From: Anomaloglossus baeobatrachus
Lineage: Eukaryota; Chordata; Amphibia; Anura; Aromobatidae
Length of the DNA: 64,000 nt
Direction: 5' to 3'
Assembly (NCBI RefSeq): GCF_048569485.1
Contig: NC_134360.1
Coordinates: 207,955,664-208,019,663 of the forward strand
Shown in pieces: positions 1-11,400 of this stretch; the stretch's first letter is position 1; each line of letters starts with the position of its first letter. The notes under the pieces are model-generated. The model was given only the letters and a program-made list of their open reading frames with translations. It made no database searches and was not told the DNA's origin. A program made the translations under genes and the position numbers.

Positions 1-99
1 TCATCAAACAATCCAAGGGAAAGGAAACATCCTTACCCCAGGCCAAACCAAAAACACCCCAACAGAGGAGGGGACAGTCGAGGTTTCGGTCCTTTCGGG

Positions 100-2127
100 G
101 TGCGGGCAGGTCCCAATTCTCCTCGTCCAAAAGGCCTCAGAAGGATCAGAGGAACTCCGACGCATGGCGGTCTAAATCACGCCCTAAAAAGACCGCCGGA
201 GGTGCCGCTACTAAGGCGGCTTCCTCATGACTTACGGCCTCCTCACACCGCATCCTCGGTCGGTGGCAGGCTCTCCCGCTTTTGCGACACTTGGCTGCCA
301 CAAGTAAAAGACCGTTGGGTGAGAGACATTTTGTCTCACGGTTACAGGATAGAGTTCAGCTCTCGTCCTCCGACTCGATTCTTCAGAACATCTCCGCCTC
401 CCGAGCGAGCCGAGGCTCTTCTGCAGGCGGTGGGCATTCTGAAGGCAGAAGGAGTGGTGGTCCCGGTTCCTTTTCAGCAACAGGGTCACGGTTTCTACTC
501 CAACCTGTTTGTGGTTCCAAAGAAGGACGGGTCCTTCCGTCCTGTTTTGGACCTAAAACTGCTCAACAAACACGTAAGGACCAGGCGGTTCCGGATGGAA
601 TCCCTCCGCTCCGTCATCGCCTCAATGTCCCAAGGAGATTTCCTAGCATCGATCGATATCAAGGATGCTTATCTCCACGTACTAATTGCTCCAGAGCATC
701 AGCGCTTCCTGCGTTTCGCCATAGAGGACGAACACCTTCAGTTCGCGGCACTGCCGTTCGGCCTGGCGACAGCCCCAAGGGTTTTCACCAAGGTCATGGC
801 TACAGTAGTTGCGGTCCTCCACTCTCAGGGTCACTCAGTGATACCTTACTTAGACGATCTGCTGGTCAAGGCACCCTCTCAAGAGGCATGCCAACACAGC
901 CTCAACGTTACTCTGGAGATTCTACAGAGTTTCGGGTGGATCATCAATTTTCCAAAGTCAAATCTGACACCGGTCCAATCGCTGACATATCTTGGCATGG
1001 AGTTTCATACTCTTCCAGCGATAGTGAAGCTTCCGCTGGACAAACAGCGTTCACTACAGACAGGGGTGCAATCTCTCCTTCAAGGTCGGTCACACCCCTT
1101 GAGGCGCCTCATGCACTTCCTGGGGAAGATGGTGGCAGCAATGGAAGCAGGCCCTTTCGCGCAGTTTCACCTGCGTCCACTTCAATGGGACATCCTACGC
1201 AAGTGGGACAGGATGCCGACGTCCCTAGACAGGAACGTCTCCCTCTCTCAGGCAAACAAAGCTTCCCTTCGGTGGTGGCTTCTTCCCACCTCATTATCGA
1301 AGGGGAAATCCTTCCTACCCCCATCCTGGGCGGTGGTCACGACGGACGTGAGTCTGTCAGGGTGGGGAGCAGTTTTTCGCCACCACAGGGCTCAGGGTAC
1401 GTGGACTCAGCAAGAGTCCTCACTTCAGATCAATGTTCTGGAGATCAGGGCAGTGTATCTTGCCCTAAAAGCGTTCCAGCAGTGGCTGGAAGGCAAGCAG
1501 ATCCGAATTCAGTCGGACAACTCCACAGCGGTGGCTTACATCAACCACCAAGGTGGGACACGCAGTCGGCAAGCCTTCCAGGAAGTCCGGCGGATTCTGC
1601 TGTGGGTGGAAGCCACAGCATCCACCATATCCGCAGTTCACATCCCGGGCGTAGAAAACTGGGAAGCAGACTTTCTCAGTCGCCAGGGCATGGACGCAGG
1701 GGAATGGTCCCTTCACCCGGACGTGTTTCAGGAGATCTGTTGCCGCTGGGGGATGCCGGACGTCGACCTAATGGCGTCACGGCACAACAACAAGGTCCCA
1801 ACATTCATGGCTCGATCTCAAGATCACAGAGCTCTGGCGGCAGACGCCTTAGTTCAGGATTGGTCGCAGTTTCGGCTTCCTTATGTGTTTCCTCCTCTGG
1901 CACTGTTGCCCAGAGTGTTACGCAAGATCAGGGCCGACTGCCGCAGCGTCATCCTCGTCGCTCCAGACTGGCCGAGGAGGTCGTGGTACCCGGATCTGTG
2001 GCATCTCACGGTCGGCCAACCGTGGGCACTGCCAGACCGACCAGATTTGCTGTCTCAAGGGCCGTTTTTCCATCTGAATTCTGCGGCCCTCAACCTGACT
2101 GTGTGGCCATTGAGTCCTGGATCCTAG
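100..2127 (+). pseudogene. DIRS copy A reverse transcriptase / RNase H region
   Basis: Part of DIRS copy A. Family hallmarks visible are KKDGSFRPVLDLKLLN (RT), DIKDAYLHV, the YLDDLL active-site box, the RNase H segments TTDVSLSGWGAVF and IQSDNSTAVAYINHQGG, and the methyltransferase-like tail DVDLMASRHNNKVP. The gag-like frame ends at about 230 and overlaps the start of this frame, as in the other copies. Belongs to a fossil element, so it is not expected to be a host gene. Confidence 0.9.
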
Positions 2128-2740
2128 CGTCTTCAGGATTATCTCAAGAGGTCATTGCCACTATGAGACAGGCTAGGAAACCAACGTCCGCCAAGATCTA
2201 CCACAGGACGTGGAAAATATTCCTGTCGTGGTGCTCTGCTCAGGGGTTTTCTCCCTGGCCATTTGCCTTGCCCACTTTTCATCTCAATCAGGACAACTCC
2301 TTACCCTCGTTTTGTCCTCATCCAGTTCACCAATGTGAAAAGGATTTGCACTTGTTAGATCTGGTGAGAGCACTCAGACTCTACATTTCTCGTACGGCGC
2401 CCCTGCGCCGCTCGGATGCACTCTTTGTCCTTGTCGCTGGCCAGCGTAAAGGGACACAAGCTTCCAAGTCAACCCTGGCTCGGTGGATCAAGGAACCAAT
2501 TCTCGAAGCTTACCGTTCCTCGGGGCTTCCGGTTCCCTCAGGACTGAAGGCCCATTCTACCAGGGCCGTGGGAGCGTCCTGGACCTTGTGACACCAGGCT
2601 ACGGCTCAGCAGGTGTGTCAGGCAGCTACCTGGTCGAGCCTGCACACTTTCACGAAACACTATCAGGTGCATACCTATGCTTCGGCAGATGCCAGCCTAG
2701 GTAGGCGAGTCCTTCAGGCGGCAGTTGCCCACCTGTAGGA
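2128..2740 (+). pseudogene. DIRS copy A tyrosine recombinase remnant
   Basis: Degraded tyrosine recombinase region of copy A. Recognisable pieces include MRQARKPTSAKIYHRTWK and KAHSTRAVGASW; the latter carries the HxxR-type catalytic signature. The region is shorter than in copy C and is broken. Confidence 0.85.
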
Positions 2741-2840
2741 CGGAGCCGTTACGGCTCTATTATGAGGTATTATTTACCCACCCAGGGACTGCTTTTGGAC
2801 GTCCCAATTGTCTGGGTCTCCCAATAAGGAGCGACAAAGA

Positions 2841-3208
2841 AGAAGGGAATTTTGTTTACTTACCGTAAATTCCTTTTCTTCTAGCTCCAATTGGGAGACC
2901 CAGCACCCGCCCCTGTTTTTGTATACACATGTTGTTCATGTTAAATGGTTTCAGTTCTCCGATATTCCTTCGGATTGAATTTACTTTAAACCAGTTTATA
3001 ATTTTTTCCTCCTTCGGGCTTTTGCACCAAAACTGATGAGCCCGTGGCAGCACGGGGGGTGTATAGGCTGAAGGGGAGGGGCTTTACACTTTTAGTGTAA
3101 TACTTTGTGTGGCCTCCGGAGGCATAGCTATACACCCAATTGTCTGGGTCTCCCAATTGGAGCTAGAAGAAAAGGAATTTACGGTAAGTAAACAAAATTC
3201 CCTTCTTT
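2841..3208 (+). repeat. DIRS copy A 3' terminal block framed by splice-like signals
   Basis: The stretch is bounded by an inverted block of about 50 bp. On the plus strand TTCCTTTTCTTCTAG ends at 2884 (acceptor-like) and ACG|GTAAGTAAAC begins its GT at 3184 (donor-like), enclosing 2885-3183. Because the block is inverted, the minus strand shows the same arrangement. Whether it is ever spliced is not shown. Confidence 0.7.
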
Positions 3209-3303
3209 GGTGCACTACAGCATTTTTTTTTCTTTTTTGTTAATACACACCTTTTTGGAGAAACAATGTTCATAGTTGGACAAAGCTCAGAAAGTCTAAA
3301 ACA

Positions 3304-4175
3304 GGCTAATTTCACACTTGCGTTGAACGGCATCCGTTGCATTGCGTTTTGTGATTGATGAAACGGATGTGTTTCATATAATGGCACAACGGATGCAACG
3401 GATCATACAAAACAACGGAAGGCTTTTTTACAGTTTTACCGGCAGCAGACTATTGTGAACAATCAGCTGATCACCCGACTGCCGGGCGCTCAGCTGAGAG
3501 CTCTCACATGCCGGCAGCCGGGCGCTCAGCTGAGAGCTCTCACATGCCGGCAGCCGGGCGCTCAGCTGAGAGCTCTCACATGCCGGCGGCCGGGCGCTCA
3601 GCTGAAAGCTCTCACATGCTGGCAGCCGGGCGCTCAGCTGAGAGCTCTCACATGCCGGCGGCCGGGCGCTCAGCTGAGCGCTCTCAATAGCCGGCGGCCG
3701 GGCGCTCAGCCGAGCGCTCTCACATGCCGGCGGCCGGGCGCTCAGCCGAGAGCTCTCACATGCCGCCGGGCGCTCAGCTGAGAGCTCTCATGTGCCGGCG
3801 GCCGGGCGCTCAGCTGAGAGCCCACACGTGTCGGCGGCCGGGCGCTCAGCTGAGAGCTCTCACATGCCGGCGGCCGGGAACTCAGCTGAATGTTCGGCCA
3901 CTGAGAGACAAAATAAAGTTTCTGTGATTAAAAAAAAAAAAAAAAATGGAGCATGCGCAGTGAAAGAGGATTCTGCCGCTCAAAAAACGTTACATACTGC
4001 GTTTCTTCCGCCCGGCGGACGCAACGTCGGCCAGCAGAAGCAACGCAGGTACTTTTGGCACAATCCGTCATCCATACAAGTCTATGGGAAACAGCAGAAT
4101 CCGTTAACAGATTCCGCTGTTTTCCAAAAGGGCGGATTGTGACTGAAGGAAATTAACGCAAGTGTGAAAGTAGCC
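3304..4175. mobile_element. Harbinger-like palindromic MITE with internal minisatellite
   Basis: The ends are inverted: GGCTAATTTCACACTTGCG at the left and CGCAAGTGTGAAAGTAGCC at the right, one mismatch apart. The right flank is TAA, the left flank is ACA, so the expected 3-bp TWA target duplication is not preserved. The arms continue as imperfect inverted sequence rich in ATCCGTT-type words. The centre is occupied by a 36-bp tandem array. No transposase is present, so it is non-autonomous. Confidence 0.7.
3476..3895. repeat. 36-bp minisatellite, about 11-12 units
   Basis: A unit of 36 bp containing GCCGGGCGCTCAGCTGAGAG repeats from about 3476 to 3895, with one shorter unit and a few substitutions. 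The unit includes the palindromes CAGCTG and GAGCTC and is CpG-rich. Since 36 is a multiple of three, stop-free reading frames arise by chance; there is no reason to call a protein. Confidence 0.9.
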
Positions 4176-5198
4176 TAAATGTGATACAAGACCATTTATT
4201 GCTGCAAACTGCGCCAGAATTTTGTTAAATTTTGCTCAGTAAATTACCCCAGTGCAGTTACTCTAGGTCACCAGACCACTGCTTATATGGCTTTGCCCAA
4301 TTTTTTTCTGGAAATAGATTGGGGCACAGCATGGCGAGTGAAATCCTTGTATAATTGTATTACACAAACTGCTCCAGTTATTTCCAAGAATGATGTTAAT
4401 GGCGGCAGCAGTAGGAAACATATCGATTGCGGCATTGTCTACCTGATGCTTTGTCCTATAGCCTCATGTTTTGTAAAGGGGAGAGCAAGCGGCTGTCATC
4501 AAATTAAATTTTGACTGATTCTACTAATTCTATAAAATAATTGGGATTGGTAAGCCGCCCCCATATTGTGATAAGGTGGGGGAATAAAGGTAGGAAGGTT
4601 GGATACTGGTACTTGTATAATATACTGGTTGTCTACTGGGGACGCAGCCATCCGATTTGCTCATAGGCTCCGGTTATACTTCAGAAACTGCTCCGATAAG
4701 TGGGATTGTACTTGTGTCTGTGCTTTTCTTGCAAGGATTGATGCACCATGGTCTCCAGCGTTAGGCGCTCGTGTGCCTCCTGCATATAAGCATTTTAGGT
4801 GACTCCCTAGATTATGTTGTCCATTCTTGCAAAATGAGGAGTTCTTTCTTTTTGATTGCCAACCACATTTGCAGATTTTATATTGTTGACTTCATGGATA
4901 GGCTGTTAAGGCCGGAGATTTATACACAGGTGACAGGGCCAAGGTTTGCTGTACACCACTGCTAAATGGCAGCATAACTCGGGTACAACTTGCAAGGAGC
5001 CGCCACAAAAAAAAAAACAACCCAAAAACTTGTCACAGTATCTAAGAATTGCAATGCGATCTCATTGAGCTGCATTCTGTCAGGGAGCCAACTTTGCCTC
5101 TCCCCCGACTTGCCTAAATATCATGGATTGTAGTCACAGATGACCAACTTGGAGTGAGGCCTTCAAAATAACTAGCAGCTCACCAGTATGTGTATATA
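4176..5198. other. Unassigned sequence between MITE and Tc1 element
   Basis: No convincing coding potential, RNA gene or clear terminal repeats. An A-rich run lies near 5010. Probably old repeat-derived intergenic DNA. Confidence 0.4.
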
Positions 5199-5439
5199 CA
5201 GTGGGTACAGAAAGTATTCAGACCCCTTTAAATTTTTCACTTTGTTACATTGCAGCCATTTGGGTAAATTCAAAAAAGTTCATTTTTTTTCTCATTAATG
5301 TACACTCTGCACCCCATCTTGCCAGAAACTAGAAATGTTTGCAAATTTATTAAACAAGAAAAACATATCTCATGGTCATAAGCATTCAGACCCTTTGCTC
5401 AGTATTGAGTAGACGCTCCCTCCTTTTGAGCTAGTACAG

Positions 5440-6494
5440 CCATGAGTCTTCCTGGGAATGATGCAACAAGTTTTTCACCCCTGGATTTGGGGATCCTCGG
5501 CCATTCTTCCTTGCAGATCATCTCCAGTTCCGTCAGGTTGGATGGTGAACGTTGGTGGACGCTATGTTCAGGTCTCTCCAGAGATGCTCAACTGGGTTTA
5601 GGTCAGGGCTCTGGCTGGGCGGGTCAAGAATGGTCACAGTTGTTCTGAAGCCACTACTTTTGTTATTTTAGCTGTGTGCTTAGGGTCATTGTCTTGTTGG
5701 AAGGTGAATCTTCGGCCAAGTCTGAGGTCCAGAGCACTCTGGAAGAGGTTTTCTTCCAGGATATCTCTGTACTTGGCCGCATTCATCTTTCCTTCAATTG
5801 CAACCAGTTGTCCTGTCCCTGCTGCTGAAAAACACGCCCATAGCATGATGCTGCCACCACCATGTTTCACTGTTGGGATTGTATTGGGCAGGTGATGAGC
5901 AGTGCCTGGTTTTCTCCACACATACCACTTAAAATTATCACCAAAAAGTTCTCTCTCGCCTTATTGGGGGGGACAGGACCATGGGTGCGGGATAGTCCTT
6001 TGTCCCCCATTGAAGGCTCAGAGAAAAAGATTTTACGGTGAGTACACAAAAATCTTACTATCTTCGTCTCATCAGACCAGAGAATCCTATTTCTCATAGT
6101 CTGGGAGTCCTTCATGTGTTTTTGCAAACAATTCGGACTTTCATGTGTATTGCACTGAGGAGAGGCTTCCATCGGACCACTCGCAGTGATAGTTGGGAGA
6201 AAGTTCTACAAAGGCATCTCCCTACTGCATCTCTGGAGCTCAGCCACAGTGATCTTGGGGTTCTTTACTTCTCCCACAATTGCTCAGTTTGGCTGGACGG
6301 CCAGGTCTAGGAAGAGTTCTAGTGGTCCCAAACTTCTTCCATTTAAGGATTATGGAGGCCACTGTGCTCCTAGGAACCTTGAATACTGCAGAAATTATTT
6401 TGTAACCTTGGCCAGATCTGTGCCTTGCCACAATTGTCTCTGAGCTCCTTGGGTAGTTCCTTTTGACCTCATTATCATTTGGTCTGACATGCAC
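5440..6494 (-). pseudogene. Tc1 transposase remnant
   Basis: Reading on the minus strand, the N-terminal helix-turn-helix DNA-binding part is visible (SSETIVARHRSGQGYKIIS, then LPRPGRPAKLS at about 6280-6490). A middle part follows (RNRILWSDETKI, about 6040-6100), and then the DDE domain piece [16 protein letters not shown] with the [12 protein letters not shown] motif (about 5640-5870). The frame shifts between these parts. A foreign insert of about 106 bp lies at 5952-6057, and the sequence downstream of the DNDPKH motif changes frame again near 5634. It cannot make an active transposase. Confidence 0.9.
5952..6057. mobile_element. About 106-bp insert in Tc1, resembling a miniature DIRS-type end
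   Basis: Relative to the usual Tc1 sequence, which reads AAAAAGTTC directly into TATCTTCGTCTC, about 106 bp is inserted. It contains GGGGGACA and TGTCCCCC in inverted order, then GATTTTACGGTGAGTACAC. That last piece resembles AATTTACGGTAAGTAAAC of the DIRS ends in this window. No clear target duplication is seen, which suits a DIRS-type insertion. The assignment is by similarity only. Confidence 0.5.
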
Positions 6495-7189
6495 TCTGAG
6501 CTGTTAGGACTTGGTTTGGAAAAGCATACACCTGTCTATATAAGACCTATCCATTTAATTAAAACACAGCTGGACTCAATGAAGGAGTAAAACCATCTCC
6601 AGGAGGATCACAAGGAAATGGACAGCATGTGACTTAATGAGTGTCTGGGCAAAGGGTCTGAATACTGATGACCATGTGATATGTTTTTCTTGGTTAAAAA
6701 AAAAACTTGCAAAAATTTCTACATTTCTGTTTTTCTCTGTCAATATGGGGTGCAGAGTGTACATTGATGAGGAAAAAAATGAACTTTTTTGCATTTACCA
6801 AATGCCTGCAATCAGGGCTGTATTTTGCCTTCATGCTGCCCTAGGCACTTTAAGTGGTCGCGCCTCTTAGTGACAACGTAAAACTGAGTTTTCGCACACG
6901 ACATCTCTTTAAGGCAGATCTACTCTGTAGCACACTTTAAGAAGTATCAATAAGAAACGAAGGGCACTAACCCCCCCCCTCCCCCATGGGTATCACCACA
7001 GGCACATCAGAACATAGCATGAGTATAAAATATTCCCACCACACCGTCCCCACTTATATACTGTGACACTGCCCCTAATAAACTAACACCACACTGTCCT
7101 CCCTTATAAACTACTGTATATCCACCACACCTTCCTCAATTATGAAATATGATCTGTACATTGTGAGGAGGGAGCAGCATGATGTGAGG

Positions 7190-8167
7190 ACAATGTCCCA
7201 TGCATGCTGCCCCCTCCTCACAATGTCCCATGCATGCTGCCCCTCCTCACAATGTCCCATGCATGCTGCCCCCTCCTCACAAAGTCCCATGCATGCTGCC
7301 CCTCCTCACAATGTCCCATGCATGCTGCCCCCTCCTCACAGTGTCCCATGCATGCTGCTCCCTCCTCACAATGTCCCATGCATGCTGCTCCCTCCACACA
7401 ATGTCCCATGAATGCTGCCCCCTCCTCACAGTGTCCCATGCATGCTGCCCCCTCCTCACAATGTCCCATGCATGCTGCTCCCTCCTCACAATGTCCCATG
7501 CATGCTGCCCCCTCCTCACAATGTCCCATGCATGCTGCCCCTCCTCACAATGTCCCATGCATGCTGCCCCCTCCTCACAAAGTCCCATGCATGCTGCCCC
7601 TCCTCACAATGTCCCATGCATGCTGCCCCCTCCTCACAGTGTCCCATGCATGCTGCTCCCTCCTCACAATGTCCCATGCATGCTGCTCCCTCCACACAAT
7701 GTCCCATGAATGCTGCCCCCTCCTCACAGTGTCCCATGCATGCTGCCCCCTCCTCACAATGTCCCATGCATGCTGCTCCCTCCTCACAATGTCCCATGCA
7801 TGCTGCCCCCTCCTCACAATGTCCCATGCATGCTGCTCCCTCCTCACAATGTCCCATGCATGCTGCCCCCTCCTCACAGTGTCCCATGCATGCTGCCCCC
7901 TCCTCACAATGTCCCATGCATGCTGCTCCCTCCTCACAATGTCCCATGCATGCTGCCCCCTCCTCACAATGTCCCATGCATGCTGCCCCCTCCTCACAAT
8001 GTCCCATGCATGCTGCTCCCTCCACACAATGTCCCATGCATGCTGCTCCCTCCACACAATGTCCCATGAATGCTGCCCCCTCCTCACAATGTCTCATGCA
8101 TGCTGCTCCCTCCTCACAATGTCCCATGCATGCTGCTCCCTCCTCACAATGTCCCATGCATGCTGCC
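7190..8167. repeat. 30-bp minisatellite, about 33 units
   Basis: A 30-bp unit containing TCCCATGCATGCTGCCCCCT repeats with few substitutions, mostly in register; several units are 29 bp. A block with a distinctive AAAGTCCC variant near 7281 recurs near 7579, so a 298-bp stretch of ten units has itself been duplicated. All reading frames across it are repeat artefacts. It lies inside the hAT-like element. Confidence 0.95.
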
Positions 8168-8449
8168 TTCCTCTTTTCCATAATGAGACCGTCATGTAGC
8201 CCCACTCATGCTAAGACCACCACACTAACGCTTATGCTGAGATCCCCCCCCCACACACACACACTACCCCACTCTTGATATTGACTCCCCTACATTGCTC
8301 CACTCCATACTGATCCCACACATGCTGCCCCTTCTCCATAATGAGCTCCCAATGCTGCCCCCCTCATTCTGAGTCCTTACACTCCCCCCACCCAATCGAT
8401 TTTGTCATTGCACTATCCCTCATCACTTGTCCTCTGTCTCTAGCATTAG

Positions 8450-11400
8450 CCCCTCTCTCCCACTCCCCCAGCATCAGCCTCTCTCCCCCAGCATCAGCCT
8501 TTGCCTCCCCCCAGCCTCAGCCTGCCTCAGTCTCCGCCTCAGCCTCCCTCCAGCCTCCCCCCAGTCTCCGCCTCAGCCTCCCCCCAGCCTCAGCCTGCCT
8601 CAGTCTCCGCCTCAGCCTCCCTCCAGCCTCCCCCCAGTCTCCGCCTCAGCCTCCCCCCAGTCTCAGCCTCCCTCCAGCCTCCCCCAGTCTCCGCCTCAGC
8701 CTCCCTCCAGCCTCCCTCAGTCTCAGCCTCCCTCCAGCCTCCCCCCAGTCTCAGCCTCTGCCTCCCTCCAGCCTCCCCCCAGTCTCAGCCTCCCTCCAGC
8801 CTCCCCCCAGTCTCAGCCTCTGCCTCCCTCCAGCCTCCCCCCAGTCTCGGCCTCCCCCCAGTCTCAGCCTCCCTCCAGCCTCCCCCCAGTCTCAGCCTCC
8901 CTCCAGCCTCCCCCCAGTCTCAGCCTCCCTCCAGCCTCCCCCCAGTCTCAGCCTCCCTCCAGCCTCCCCCCAGTCCCAGCCTCTGCCTCCCTCCAGCCTC
9001 CCTCAGTCTCAGCCTCTGCCTCCTTCCAGCCTCCCCCAAGTCTCAGCCTCTGCCTCCTTCCAGCCTCCCCCAAGTCTCAGCCTCTGCCTCCCTCCAGCCT
9101 CCCCCCAGTCTCAGCCTTTGCCTCCCTCCAGTCTCAGCCTCCCTCCAGCCTCCCCCCAGTCTCAGCCTCTGCCTCCTCCCAGTCTCAGCCTCTGCCTCCC
9201 TCCAGCCTCCCCCCAGCCTCTGCCTCCCTCCAGCCTCCCCCCAGTCTCTGCCTCTGCCTCCCTCTAGCCTCCCCCCAGTCTCTGCCTCTGCCTCCTCCCA
9301 GACTCAGCCTCTTCCTCCCTCCAGCCTCCCCCCAGTCTCAGCCTCTGCCTCTCTCCAGCCTCCCCCCAGTCTCTGCCTCTCTCCAGCCTCCCCCCAGTCT
9401 CTGCCTCCCTCCAGCCTCCCCCCAGTCTCTGCCTCCCCCCAGTCTCAGCCTCTGCCTCCCTCCAGCCTCCCCCCAGTCTCAGCCTCTGCCTCCCTCCAGT
9501 CTCAGCCTCTGCCTCCCCCCAGTCTCAGCCTCTGCCTCCCTCCAGCCTCCCCCCAGTCTCAGCCTCTGCCTCCTCTCAGTCTCAGCCTCTGCCTCCCTCC
9601 AGCCTCCCCCCAGTCTCAGCCTCTGCCTCCCTCCAGCCTCCCCCCAGTCTCAGCCTCTGCCTCCCTCCAGCCACCCCCCAGTCTCAGTCTCTGCCTCCCT
9701 CCAGCCTCCCCCCAGTCTCTGCCTCTGCCTCCCTCCAGCCTCCCCCCAGTCTCTGCCTCTGCCTCCCTCCAGTCTCAGCCTCTGCCTCCTCCCAGTCTCA
9801 GCCTCTGCCTCCTCCCAGTCTCAGCCTCTGCCTCCTCCCAGTCTCAGCCTCTGCCTCCTCCCAGTCTCAGCCTCTGCCTCCTCCCAGTCTCAGCCTCTGC
9901 CTCCCTCCAGCCTCCCCCGTCTCAGCCTCTGCCTCCCTCCAGCCTCCCCCTAGTCTCAGCCTCCCTCCAGCCTCCCCCCAGTCTCAGCCTTCCCCCAGTC
10001 TCAGCCTCTGCCTCCCTCCAGCCTCCCTCAGTCTCAGCCTCTGCCTCCCTCCAGCCTCCCCCCAGTCTCAGCCTCTGCCTCCTCCCAGTCTCAGCCTCTG
10101 CCTCCCTCCAGCCTCACCCCAGTCTCAGCCTCTGCCTCCCTTCAGCCTCCCCCCAGTCTCAGCCTCTGCCTCTCTAGCCTACCCCCAGTCTCTGCCTCTG
10201 CCTCCCTCCAGCCTCCCCCCCAGTCTCAGCCTCTGCCTCCCTCCAGCCAACCCCCAGTCTCAGCCTCTGCCTCCCTCCAGCCTCCCCCCAGTCTCAGCCT
10301 CTGCCTCCCTCTAGCCTCCCCCCAGTCTCTGCGTCTGCCTCCCTCCAGCCTCAGCCTCTGCCTCCCTCCAGCCTCCCCCTAGTCTCTGCCTCTGCCTCCC
10401 TCCAGCCTCCCCCCCAGCCTCTGCCTCCCTCCAGCCTCCCCCGTCTCAGCCTCTGCCTCCCTCCAGTCTCAGCCTCCCTCCAGCCTCCTCCCAGTCTCAG
10501 CCTCTGCCTCCTCCCAGTCTCAGCCTCTGCCTCCTCCCAGTCTCAGCCTCTGCCTCCTCCCAGTCTCAGCCTCTGCCTCCGCCTCCCTCCAGCCTCCCCC
10601 CAGTCTCAGCCTCTGCCTCCCTCCAGCCTCCCCCTAGTCTCTGCCTCTGCCTCCCCCCAGCCTCTGCCTCCCTCCAGCCTCCCCCCAGTCTCAGCCTCTG
10701 CCTCCCTCCAGTCTCAGCCTCTGCCTCCCTCCAGCCTCCTCCCAGTCTCAGCCTCTGCCTCCTCCCAGTCTCAGCCTCTGCCTCCTCCCAGTCTCAGCCT
10801 CTGCCTCCTCCCAGTCTCAGCCTCTGCCTCCGCCTCCCTCCAGCCTCCCCCGTCTCAGCCTCTGCCTCCCTCCAGCCTCCCCCTAGTCTCTGCCTCCCTC
10901 CAGCCTCCCCCCAGTCTCAGCCTCTGCCTCTCTCTAGCCTCCCCCCAGTCTGTCTCTGCCTCCCCCCCAGTCCCAGCCTCTGCCTCCCTCCAGCCAACCC
11001 CCAGTCTCAGCCTCCCCCAGTCTCAGCCTCTGCCTCCCTCCAGCCTCCCCCCAGTCTCAGCCTCTGCCTCCTCCCAGTCTCAGCCTCTGCCTCCCTCCAG
11101 CCTCACCCCAGTCTCAGCCTCTGCCTCCCTCCAGCCTCACCCCAGTGTCAGCCTCTGCCTCCCTCCAGCCTCCCCCCAGTCTCAGCCTCTGCCTCCCTCT
11201 AGCCTCCCCCCAGTCTCAGCCTCTGCCTCCCTCCAGCCTCCCCCCAGTCTCAGCCTCTGCCTCCCTCCAGCCTCCCCCCAGTCTCAGCCTCTGCCTCCCT
11301 CCAGCCTCCCTCAGTCTCAGCCTCTGCCTCCCCCCAGCCTCCCTCAGTCTCAGCCTCTGCCTCCCTCCAGCCTCCCTCAGTCTCAGCCTCTGCCTCCCTC

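Larger units (their letters stand above)
1..3208 (+). mobile_element. DIRS retrotransposon copy A (5' part outside window)
   Basis: Fossil copy of a DIRS tyrosine-recombinase retrotransposon read on the plus strand. It enters the window in the last part of the gag-like frame, followed by reverse transcriptase, RNase H, a methyltransferase-like tail and tyrosine recombinase sequence. It ends with the family's internal complementary region and 3' terminal repeat. The terminal sequence GGGAGACCC with a following CTAGAAGAAAAGG block matches the other four copies. The copy is broken, with roughly two breaks, besides being cut by the window edge. Its Gag tail resembles copy C more than B, D and E. 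No target-site duplication can be tested because the left end is missing. Confidence 0.93.

Noticed and set aside
282-2591. 769-codon plus-strand frame as a separate gene
   Set aside because: It is the out-of-frame shadow of the DIRS copy A reverse transcriptase region running into recombinase sequence.
7190-8167. Possible CRISPR-like array (30-bp repeats)
   Set aside because: The repeats are contiguous with no unique spacers, in a vertebrate genome with introns; this is a minisatellite.
7142-8278. Cys/His/Met-rich repeat reading frames
   Set aside because: Products of the 30-bp minisatellite inside the hAT-like element; no independent gene evidence.
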